Source: Gammaproteobacteria bacterium
Lineage (GTDB): Bacteria; Pseudomonadota; Gammaproteobacteria; DSM-16500
Assembly: GCA_004322325.1 (NCBI GenBank)
Contig: SCTP01000004.1
Coordinates: forward strand, 1 to 5,178
Reading direction: 5' to 3'
Length of the DNA stretch: 5,178 bases
Below are positions 1 to 5,178 of this stretch, in pieces (position 1 is the first letter of the stretch; each line of letters begins with the position of its first letter). The position numbers were made by a program, and so were the translations under genes. The notes under the pieces are model-generated. The model saw nothing but the letters and a program-made list of their open reading frames with translations, made no database searches and was not told where the DNA came from.

Positions 1-78
1 TAACTCGGCCTCAAGGCATCTGACGGAATAAGGTTTACCTAAAATTTCAATCGTCGTGGTGGTGATATTGTCGTTCAT
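1..78 (-). CDS. zapA: Cell division protein ZapA, N-terminal fragment (cut by window edge)
   Basis: Only the first 26 codons are present; the gene runs off the left edge. The visible peptide begins MNDNITTTTIEILGKPYSVR and continues CLEAEL. This matches the ZapA N-terminus, which is a short polar leader followed by a beta strand of the form (V/T)xIxIxGKxYxVxC and then an acidic segment. ZapA proteins are cytoplasmic, tetramerise, and bundle FtsZ filaments at the division ring. The ATG at 78-76 shares the sequence ATGA with the TGA stop of the upstream ZapB-like gene, which suggests translational coupling. A GAGAAG element lies about 6 nt before the start. The remaining globular domain and the C-terminal coiled coil cannot be seen, so the call rests on this short stretch plus the very typical neighbour. 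Confidence 0.8.
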   Translation of the reverse strand, partial: MNDNITTTTIEILGKPYSVRCLEAEL

Positions 79-239
79 GGTAGCTTCTCGATGGCTTTTA
101 ACATAGTAACCAAGGTATTAATCTGCGAAACCGCTTTCTGCTGTTTCACTTTTAATGACTCTTGCGACTGCCTCAGCAGATCATGCTGCTCAAGCAGAGC
201 TTTTATTTGATACTCAAGGCGATTTAACAATTCTTCCAT
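75..239 (-). CDS. TIGR02449-family small coiled-coil protein, ZapB-like
   Basis: This encodes a 54-residue, mostly helical protein starting MEELLNRLEYQIKALLEQ and ending TLVTMLKAIEKLP. It has no signal peptide or membrane segment. Leu/Ile spacing through residues 4-50 gives a continuous heptad-like coiled coil. The C-terminal pattern I/V-x-x-(L/M)-(V/I)-x-x-L-K-A-(I/L)-E is, as I recall it, the signature of the TIGR02449 family, which typically lies just upstream of zapA and is often annotated as ZapB-like. The probable role is an FtsZ-ring accessory that works with ZapA; this is inferred from context and fold type. An in-frame ATG at 269 would add ten residues, but I chose 239 because GGGAG sits at 249-245 with a 5-nt spacer and because the extension would run through the likely promoter. 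The stop overlaps the zapA start by 4 nt. Confidence 0.82.
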   Translation of the reverse strand: MEELLNRLEYQIKALLEQHDLLRQSQESLKVKQQKAVSQINTLVTMLKAIEKLP

Positions 240-257
240 GGCGGCTCCCTTTTGCTC

Positions 258-263
258 TATAAT
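258..263 (+). promoter_or_regulatory. Candidate -10 element of the pgi-lptM-dapF run
   Basis: A perfect TATAAT lies at 258-263, which would put transcription start near 270 and leave a leader of about 34 nt before the pgi ATG at 304. No good TTGACA-like -35 is present at 16-18 bp spacing; the best candidates fall inside the start of the divergent ZapB-like gene and match poorly. Read on the minus strand, the same bases offer TATTAT at 264-259, a possible overlapping -10 for the divergent cell-division genes. The left arm of an inverted repeat overlaps the element. Prediction is from sequence only. Confidence 0.4.
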
Positions 264-288
264 ACACACCGTTAAACAAAAAGTGTAT
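262..288. repeat. Short inverted repeat in the divergent promoter region
   Basis: ATACAC at 262-267 is repeated in inverted form as GTGTAT at 283-288. The arms are perfect over 6 bp and start 21 bp apart, about two turns of the helix. The left arm overlaps the end of the TATAAT at 258-263 and the right arm falls in the predicted pgi leader. This geometry could suit a dimeric regulator, but arms this short also arise by chance in AT-rich spacers. No known operator was recognised. Confidence 0.25.
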
Positions 289-303
289 ATGACGACTAGT
301 TAA

Positions 304-1842
304 ATGAAATATCCAATTGAATTAGCCGAATGGCAAGCCTTAGTTGAGCATCAGCACCACCTTTCACAGCAGCATATGCGGGACTGGTTTACGCATGAAG
401 ATGAGCGGTCTAGCTGCTTTTCCCTGCAAGCGAGCGGCATTTTTCTCGATTATTCGCGTAATCGCATCCAACCCGAAACCCTCGCCTTGTTACGACAGCT
501 TGCCGAAGCGGTCGGTTTAACGCAGAAAATCGAGGCATTATTTGCGGGGGATATCGTCAATCCAACGGAAAATCGGCCTGCCTTGCACACCGCATTACGG
601 GATCAGAATCACACAGCTTGCCTGGTGAAAGGAACCGATATCGCTCCCTTGATCCAGCAAGCACAAGAAAAAATGCGCCAGTTGGTGGCAGCCATCCATT
701 CGCAAACCTGGAAAGGTGTCACGGGTAAGCCAATTAAGCATATCGTTAATATTGGCATCGGCGGATCTTATCATGGGCCTCAACTGGGCGTGTTAGCCCT
801 GAAAGAATTTGCGGTAACACCGCTCCATTTCCACTTTATTTCCACCGTCGATAAAGCCCATCTCAATGATGTGTTAGAGCAAGTCGATCCTGAAACCGCT
901 TTGTTTATCATTTCTTCCAAATCCTTTACTACCATCGAAACCCTCACCAATGCTCAAACCATCGTGACTGAGATGAAACAGAAATGGGGAGAAGCGGTGA
1001 TGAAGCATCACTTTGTCGCCGTGACAGCTAACCCTCAAAAAGCCATCCAATTTGGCATTCCAGAAGAGCATATCCTCCCGCTGTGGGAGTGGGTAGGGGG
1101 CCGTTATTCCGTCTGGTCTGCGATCGGGCTGCCATTAATGCTGATGATAGGTGAGCAACATTTTGTGGATTTTCTAGCCGGTGCACATGAGATGGATCAA
1201 CATTTTCGTCAGGCGGATTTGAGTGAAAACATGCCGGTACTGCTGGCGTTACTGGGTGTGTGGTATACCAATTTCTTTGGCGCAACCGCGCATGCCATTG
1301 TTCCTTATGCGTATCGCCTGCGTTGGCTGGTACCGTATTTGCAACAGGTCGATATGGAAAGTAATGGTAAGCGTATTAATCTTCAAGGAGATGCTATTCA
1401 CTATACAACGGGCCCTGTCATCGTGGGCGAAGAGGGGTGTAATGGGCAACATACCTACCATCAATTACTGCATCAAGGACAACACCTCATTCCCGTCGAT
1501 TTTATTTTAGTTAGTCAAACAACTTCGCAAGACAACAGCGATACACATCAATCTATTTTACTGGCCAGCGCATTAAGTCAAGCACAAGCCTTAATGCAAG
1601 GGAAAGAATCTGTGCAATTTGCACACCAATCCATTCCTGGTAATCGTCCAAGTAATATTTTATTCCTTGACCGCATCACCCCTAAAACACTCGGCGCCTT
1701 GTTGGCACTCTATGAGCATAAGATTTTTGTGCAAGGCGTGATTTGGAATATTAATTCATTCGATCAATGGGGTGTTGAACTCGGCAAGCAATTATTGCCT
1801 GATATTTTACACCAGATTAAAAAACAACAAGGACAACGATGA
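304..1842 (+). CDS. pgi: Glucose-6-phosphate isomerase
   Basis: This 512-residue cytoplasmic enzyme interconverts glucose 6-phosphate and fructose 6-phosphate in glycolysis and gluconeogenesis. Both family signatures are visible: GGRYSVWSAIG at residues 265-275 and FDQWGVELGK at 486-495. Other landmarks are the phosphate-binding NIGIGGS at 149-155, SKSFTTIET at 205-213 in the first sugar-isomerase domain, and MESNGK at 351-356. Likely catalytic residues by family comparison are Arg267, Glu352 (the base), His383 in NGQH and Lys495. The protein is intact, though shorter than the roughly 549-residue E. coli enzyme. The GGSDLGP motif usual in this family appears here as GGSYHGP, a mild departure. 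No clear Shine-Dalgarno sequence precedes the ATG, but the N-terminus aligns well with family members (xxWQAL motif at residues 10-13). The stop overlaps the start of the lipoprotein gene by 4 nt. Confidence 0.97.
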   Translation: MKYPIELAEWQALVEHQHHLSQQHMRDWFTHEDERSSCFSLQASGIFLDYSRNRIQPETLALLRQLAEAVGLTQKIEALFAGDIVNPTENRPALHTALRDQNHTACLVKGTDIAPLIQQAQEKMRQLVAAIHSQTWKGVTGKPIKHIVNIGIGGSYHGPQLGVLALKEFAVTPLHFHFISTVDKAHLNDVLEQVDPETALFIISSKSFTTIETLTNAQTIVTEMKQKWGEAVMKHHFVAVTANPQKAIQFGIPEEHILPLWEWVGGRYSVWSAIGLPLMLMIGEQHFVDFLAGAHEMDQHFRQADLSENMPVLLALLGVWYTNFFGATAHAIVPYAYRLRWLVPYLQQVDMESNGKRINLQGDAIHYTTGPVIVGEEGCNGQHTYHQLLHQGQHLIPVDFILVSQTTSQDNSDTHQSILLASALSQAQALMQGKESVQFAHQSIPGNRPSNILFLDRITPKTLGALLALYEHKIFVQGVIWNINSFDQWGVELGKQLLPDILHQIKKQQGQR

Positions 1843-1982
1843 TTAAACACGGTGCGCGTTTTTTATTAGTTATCAGCTTAACGTTTTTGTTCACTGCTTG
1901 TGGGCAATCCGGTGCCTTATATTTGCCGCCGCCGAGTACAATGGGGGATACGCCAAATGCCGACCACGCTTCACTTCACTAA
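1839..1982 (+). CDS. lptM: LptM (YifL)-like small outer-membrane lipoprotein
   Basis: This encodes a 47-residue protein: MIKHGARFLLVISLTFLFTA, then CGQSGALYLPPP and a short polar tail. Residues 1-20 form a type II signal peptide with basic K3, H4 and R7, a hydrophobic core at 8-18 and lipobox FTAC, with lipid-modified Cys21 expected. CGxxGxLYxPP after the cysteine is the LptM/YifL hallmark, usually CGxKGPLYxP; Lys is Ser and Pro is Ala here. In E. coli the lptM (yifL) gene lies directly before dapF, as here. E. coli LptM binds the LptD/BamA machinery and helps mature the LPS translocon; that role here is inferred. The start ATG overlaps the pgi TGA (ATGA at 1839-1842), and AAGGA at 1829-1833 with a 5-nt spacer is a strong ribosome site. 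The 3' end overlaps the dapF start by 26 nt. Phe at position -3 of the lipobox is less usual than Leu. Confidence 0.85.
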   Translation: MIKHGARFLLVISLTFLFTACGQSGALYLPPPSTMGDTPNADHASLH

Positions 1983-2742
1983 AATGCACGGGCTTGGAAA
2001 TGATTTTGTCGTTATGGATCCTGTGACATTATCCATCACAGACATCGCTCAACTTGCGCATCGTCACATTGGCATCGGCTTTGATCAATTACTGGTGATC
2101 GAGCCTTCATCACGAGCCGATTTTTTCTGCCGTATTTTTAATGCGGATGGAAGTGAGGCAGAACAATGTGGTAATGGATTACGGTGTGTCGCTCGCTTTG
2201 TGCATGAAGAAAAACGACATCCTGCCTCGCATTTAACGATTGAAACGAAAGCAGGGGTGTTTCCTATTTTAATTAAAGACTATGATCATATCCGCGTGAC
2301 GATGGGTGCACCGCAACTTCAAGAAAACAAGTTGGAATTAATGTTGACGCAACAGTCAGTCGTGATGAGTGTGTTATCAATGGGTAATCCCCATGCGGTG
2401 ATGGCAGTAGAGTCAGTAGAAACTGTCCCTATTTCACAATTAGGCCCCGACATTGCAACACATGCCTTTTTTCCGCAAGGGATCAATGTTGGATTCATGC
2501 AAATTATTACGCCACATCATATTCGCTTGCGTACCTTCGAAAGAGGAGCAGGTGAAACGTATGCTTGCGGCAGTAATGCGTGTGCCGCGGTGGCAGCAGG
2601 TATAGCCCATGGTTGGCTGAAGTCGCATGTGCAGGTGGAATTTCAGCACGGGTCTTTGCATATTGAATGGGAAGGTGAGGGTAAGCCGATCCATATGACA
2701 GGACCGGCAACGAAAGTTTTTGATGGGGTCGTTACTTTATAG
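1957..2742 (+). CDS. dapF: Diaminopimelate epimerase
   Basis: This 261-residue, PLP-independent cytoplasmic enzyme converts LL-diaminopimelate to meso-diaminopimelate for lysine and peptidoglycan synthesis. The N-terminal block FTKMHGLGNDFVVMD (7-21) is typical. The signature NADGSEAEQCGNGLR (62-76) carries Cys71 and GAGETYACGSNACA (197-210) carries Cys204; these are the expected acid-base cysteine pair. SMGNPHAV (141-148) and the C-terminal MTGPATKVFDG (247-257) also match. The length is slightly below the 274 residues of the E. coli enzyme and the gene looks intact. An in-frame ATG at 1900 would add 19 residues of no family similarity, encoded inside the lipoprotein gene. The ATG at 1957 is preferred because GGGGGA at 1943-1948 precedes it by 8 nt and it gives the family's normal N-terminus. 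It is probably cotranscribed with pgi and lptM. It ends 4 bp from the convergent pilP gene. Confidence 0.97.
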   Translation: MPTTLHFTKMHGLGNDFVVMDPVTLSITDIAQLAHRHIGIGFDQLLVIEPSSRADFFCRIFNADGSEAEQCGNGLRCVARFVHEEKRHPASHLTIETKAGVFPILIKDYDHIRVTMGAPQLQENKLELMLTQQSVVMSVLSMGNPHAVMAVESVETVPISQLGPDIATHAFFPQGINVGFMQIITPHHIRLRTFERGAGETYACGSNACAAVAAGIAHGWLKSHVQVEFQHGSLHIEWEGEGKPIHMTGPATKVFDGVVTL

Positions 2743-2746
2743 CGCC

Positions 2747-3481
2747 TTAAATAATTGGCACCAACGACACTTTCCTTTTCTCGCCATTCTTATCCAACAC
2801 CACTCCCGACTTATCAATCGCAATGACTTTCGATCCATCGGTCGGCAACACATCCCCTACTGATACGTTGTAAAGATTACCTTGATACCCCAACACGGCA
2901 CTCCATTTATATTGCAGTTGCGTCACGGAAATCACCGTATAACTTGACGAGCCAGATGCAACCGGTGCGGGAGAAGCAGACGCATTGGCAGCGGGGGGAG
3001 CAGCCGTAGAAGTCTCATTCGCAAGACCTTGTGCATAAGCTTGTGGCGTTGGTTGCGGGGTTGAAGGGGCTAATAATTGGATGATGCCTTTTTCAGCCGC
3101 CACCGTATCAAATTTCGCTTTCATGATGGCTTGGTTTGTTTCTGCAATCTCTTTTGACACTTTTAACATTTGTAATTCATTTAATGCCGCTAAATATTTT
3201 GCCTCTGTTTCTTGCTGTAATTTCGTCGATTCCCCTTCCTGTGGTGGTGATACGGGGGCCGTTGCCTTGGGTAATTGTGCTGGCTGCGGTGCGGCTGGTT
3301 GGCCAGGGGGTGTCATGCCACCCGCCGCCATCGTGGGAGCAGAACTATCCGGCGTAATACTTCTGCCCGAGACAATCAACTCCTTTGCCTGCCATATAAT
3401 CGCAATGACAATCAAAATAAAAATGCCTATTGTCACTTTTTGACGTGATGCTGTACTCGAAGCTGTTTTGTCTGTGGCCAT
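2747..3481 (-). CDS. pilP: PilP-like type IVb pilus biogenesis protein, membrane-anchored
   Basis: This is a 244-residue bitopic protein. Residues 1-15 are polar and basic (R13, K15), followed by one membrane segment at about 16-30 (VTIGIFILIVIAIIW). A Pro/Ala-rich stretch (43-80) and a helical, probably coiled-coil part (84-135) come next, then a second Pro/Ala/Ser-rich linker (138-180). The C-terminal beta domain (181-244, from SYTVISVTQ to VSLVPII) has the small beta-barrel pattern of PilP/GspC-type homology regions, with VGDVLPTDGSKVIAID at its centre. The family links the inner-membrane complex to the secretin. It is the last gene of the operon: its start is 2 bp after the pilO stop, with AGG at 3493-3491 as ribosome site. 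R64 PilP is shorter, as I recall, so the anchor plus long linker is notable. The PilP call depends mostly on position and the C-terminal domain. Confidence 0.72.
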   Translation of the reverse strand: MATDKTASSTASRQKVTIGIFILIVIAIIWQAKELIVSGRSITPDSSAPTMAAGGMTPPGQPAAPQPAQLPKATAPVSPPQEGESTKLQQETEAKYLAALNELQMLKVSKEIAETNQAIMKAKFDTVAAEKGIIQLLAPSTPQPTPQAYAQGLANETSTAAPPAANASASPAPVASGSSSYTVISVTQLQYKWSAVLGYQGNLYNVSVGDVLPTDGSKVIAIDKSGVVLDKNGEKRKVSLVPII

Positions 3482-3483
3482 AG

Positions 3484-4713
3484 TTAACTACCTAATGCGT
3501 TAAGAATTAATGAACCTGATATGATTCCATTCGTTAGCTTAATATCCATACTTTGTAGAGTAAGAGGCAAATCCTGCAATTGCTCGCCAATCAAAGCTAA
3601 TACGATGGATGATACATTATCCAGTTTAATCGTCACCTTTACCTCTGTAATTGCACCTTGCGGTGTAAAAGTATCTAGACTGATATGATTTCCAGGATAA
3701 ACCGTCGCTAATCGATCTACTAGGGTCCCTATCACTTCATTGAGAGAATATATATTCTCTGGCGTAGGCCGTGACAGAGCAGAAATATGAAGGGTTAGGT
3801 AAATCCCATCTGGTTTAATAGTAGGCGTCGCTCTATTATTCTTCGCCCAAGCAAATAAAGTCTCTACTTTCATGCCGGCTGATTGTACTAAAGCGGTCAA
3901 GGAACCAGTTGTATAATTAATCTTGAGAGGGACCCATCCTGGCATGGTATACAATAAATTTAATCTGTCTAAAAATTGCTTTATTTCCTGTCCGGGTGCT
4001 GGCGAAGTTAATGCCGTTTTATAGGCTGCGTAAGTGTCTTCTTTAGGAAGAATAACCTGCTGCACTGCTTCATGTGCCGTTAAAAACGACCACAACCACC
4101 ATCCTACGACCACCACTACCACACCAATCACAATTTGGCGCGTAGGAAATACACCGATCCCATGCGCCTTTAATACTGTATCAACTAGTTGCAATTGATA
4201 TATTTTCAGCAACGGAACAGTAGGGAAAACCGGGTTATCTAAAACCTTAAACGATTTGACTGCCTTAGGTTCAAAGTTAAATTTGCCTTCTTCCGGTGTT
4301 TGGCTGATAGGCACATTACCATAAATATAAATTTCAAAATTATTTTGCTGGGTTAAGAAAATGATGAGTTCTTCAGGAATACTTTCGAGGGGGAAGCTAC
4401 CATCTAAATACACACTCCCACTTTTGACAATAACAAGTATGGCTTCCGTGGTATTGGGAATGGCTTCACAATAAATCATGTCCATCGGACGTTTAAAATT
4501 ATGCCAAATGGACTCGCCTAAGAGATACCCTGTATCCGGCGAAAAAGCGACTTCGTATTGTGACCCTTTTCGCTGCAAGGTGATATAGTCGCCGTAGTTT
4601 TGACTAAGCGCAAGAACTTCTTTCTTTAACATACTCTTTTGCTTCGTCGACATCACATCGCGATAAGACGGTATAACAAAATGCTCTCCATCTTCACGAG
4701 TGATATAAGGCAT
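3484..4713 (-). CDS. pilO: PilO-type pilin accessory protein (R64 thin-pilus family)
   Basis: This is a 409-residue bitopic inner-membrane protein. The N-terminal 190 residues form a soluble, presumably cytoplasmic domain containing GDYITLQRKGSQYEVAFS (41-58) and a Gly-Ser-Val-Tyr-Leu-Asp-Gly segment (98-106). One membrane helix follows at about 193-212 (Val-rich, with two adjacent tryptophans at 205-206), and then a periplasmic part of about 195 residues with helix-strand alternation. Length, single central helix and place after a secretin gene fit the PAP_PilO family of IncI-type thin pili, not type IVa PilO, which is about half this size with the helix near the N-terminus. It probably joins the cytoplasmic assembly motor to the secretin side. 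The ATG overlaps the secretin stop in TAATG, and GGAAG at 4724-4720 is a suitable ribosome site. The family call rests on architecture and context more than on sharp motifs. Confidence 0.75.
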   Translation of the reverse strand: MPYITREDGEHFVIPSYRDVMSTKQKSMLKKEVLALSQNYGDYITLQRKGSQYEVAFSPDTGYLLGESIWHNFKRPMDMIYCEAIPNTTEAILVIVKSGSVYLDGSFPLESIPEELIIFLTQQNNFEIYIYGNVPISQTPEEGKFNFEPKAVKSFKVLDNPVFPTVPLLKIYQLQLVDTVLKAHGIGVFPTRQIVIGVVVVVVGWWLWSFLTAHEAVQQVILPKEDTYAAYKTALTSPAPGQEIKQFLDRLNLLYTMPGWVPLKINYTTGSLTALVQSAGMKVETLFAWAKNNRATPTIKPDGIYLTLHISALSRPTPENIYSLNEVIGTLVDRLATVYPGNHISLDTFTPQGAITEVKVTIKLDNVSSIVLALIGEQLQDLPLTLQSMDIKLTNGIISGSLILNALGS

Positions 4714-5178
4714 TATGCGCTTCCATTCAAAACGATGGGGGTGATTAAAATAATCGTTTCTTTAGTGATTTGCGAAGAGCCTTTACCCCCCAATGCTTGC
4801 GAGGTTAAAAATTGATTCGCCCTGGCCACATTAACGACTTGCCTAAACCCAGACAAGATTAACGTATCCCCTGATTTAATCATGCTACGTTGGCTAAAAT
4901 GCTTCTGACTCACATTCGGTACTTGGATGGAGGTACTATTCGGTCCTGTTCCCGACGAAGCGTTAGTAAACCCATTTGAAGTCGAAATATCAGCATTAAT
5001 TTGGATATAAATATTCTCTTTTAAGATCTTAGGCAGAATATATAATGTTAACCCGGTGGTAATAGAACCAGGTGTTAACTGAGAGGTCACCGTATTATTC
5101 ACACTGGTACTGCCTTCACTGGAACCACCTGATAACGTCGTATTTTGTACACTCGCTAAATAGCCTTGTGTATCCACC
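4713..5178 (-). CDS. pilN: Secretin of type IVb pilus (PilN-like), C-terminal part
   Basis: The last 154 residues of an outer-membrane secretin are present; the N-terminus lies beyond the right edge. Numbering from the first complete codon, TGLTLYILPKILKENIYIQIN (41-61) gives the paired amphipathic strands of the secretin barrel. IQVPNVSQKHFSQRSMIKSG then DTLILSGF (84-111) is the conserved P-x-V...R...v-x-x-G-x-T-L-x-x-x-G element, and KETIILITPIVL (139-150) is the closing strand. Ser/Thr/Asn/Gly-rich stretches at 12-34 and 64-84 are probable gate or lip loops. The protein would form the multimeric channel through which the pilus passes. The order secretin-PilO-PilP points to the R64 PilN group. 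Lipid modification and the N-domains cannot be judged. The GTG at 5177 is an internal valine codon, not the true start. Its stop and the pilO start share TAATG. Confidence 0.88.
   Translation of the reverse strand, partial: VDTQGYLASVQNTTLSGGSSEGSTSVNNTVTSQLTPGSITTGLTLYILPKILKENIYIQINADISTSNGFTNASSGTGPNSTSIQVPNVSQKHFSQRSMIKSGDTLILSGFRQVVNVARANQFLTSQALGGKGSSQITKETIILITPIVLNGSA

Noticed and set aside
595..1510. Several open frames in other frames of pgi, on both strands
   Set aside because: The pgi frame is clearly the real one, with intact family motifs throughout; the others show no recognisable domain and overlap it fully.
1900..1956. Upstream in-frame ATG that would extend DapF by 19 residues
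   Set aside because: The extension has no resemblance to the DapF N-terminus and lies within the lipoprotein gene; the ATG at 1957 has a suitable ribosome site (GGGGGA) and gives the family's normal start.
2440..2710. Two minus-strand open frames inside dapF
   Set aside because: They are antisense to a well-conserved enzyme gene with its catalytic motif in this stretch; the products have no recognisable features.
2743..2765. Possible terminator hairpin between dapF and pilP
   Set aside because: Only a 3-bp GCC/GGC pairing around an AT-rich loop can be formed, and there is no adjacent T-run outside coding sequence.
3081..3443. 120-codon open frame on the plus strand opposite pilP
   Set aside because: It is antisense to the Pro/Ala-rich coding region of pilP; the Gly/Cys-rich product is what the reverse complement of such codons yields, and no domain is visible.
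4095..4130. Repeat-like run of CCA/CAC/ACC triplets
   Set aside because: It encodes the valine-rich membrane helix of the PilO-like protein; the bias is explained by valine codons and there is no regular repeat unit.
5175..5177. GTG as the start of a 154-residue protein
   Set aside because: The product is only the C-terminal secretin domain and the frame stays open to the window edge, so the codon is an internal valine of a longer gene.
2747..5178. Type IVa pilMNOPQ operon
   Set aside because: In that operon the secretin gene comes last and PilO is about 200 residues with an N-terminal helix; here the secretin comes first and the second protein has 409 residues with a central helix.

Overview
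The window looks like gammaproteobacterial chromosome of moderate GC. The evidence is the pairing of a TIGR02449-type (ZapB-like) small protein with ZapA, an LptM-type lipoprotein directly ahead of dapF, and a gammaproteobacterial-style glucose-6-phosphate isomerase. Placement near Legionellales/Coxiellaceae is only a guess from general sequence character. Nothing in the window fixes the genus.

Layout. (1) Positions 1-239, minus strand: a small coiled-coil gene of 54 codons overlaps the start of zapA by 4 nt. Only the first 26 codons of zapA are present. (2) Positions 240-303: a 64-bp divergent intergenic region with a perfect TATAAT and a 6-bp inverted repeat. (3) Positions 304-2742, plus strand: a tightly packed run of pgi, a 47-codon LptM-like lipoprotein gene and dapF. 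Each downstream start lies inside the preceding gene. The lipoprotein gene is very short and easy to miss, and its recognition also moves the dapF start to 1957. (4) Positions 2747-5178, minus strand, convergent with dapF and only 4 bp from it: the end of an operon encoding a secretin (C-terminal part only), a PilO-type pilin accessory protein and a PilP-type protein. The order secretin-PilO-PilP and the protein sizes match the type IVb thin-pilus set of IncI plasmids such as R64 (pilN-pilO-pilP), not the type IVa pilMNOPQ operon.

How the genes work together. The left side serves cell division: ZapA and ZapB-like proteins act at the FtsZ ring. The middle run joins three otherwise unrelated housekeeping jobs: upper glycolysis/gluconeogenesis, an outer-membrane lipoprotein tied to the LPS translocon, and meso-diaminopimelate supply for peptidoglycan and lysine. 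The right side would form the outer-membrane channel, its inner-membrane partner and a periplasmic linker of a type IVb pilus or related export machine. The ATPase, platform protein and pilin genes that follow pilP in R64 are not there. The operon ends at pilP, so those parts must lie upstream of the window, elsewhere in the genome, or be absent.

No RNA genes, insertion sequences, CRISPR arrays or convincing terminators were seen. The only noncoding stretch longer than a few bases is 240-303.
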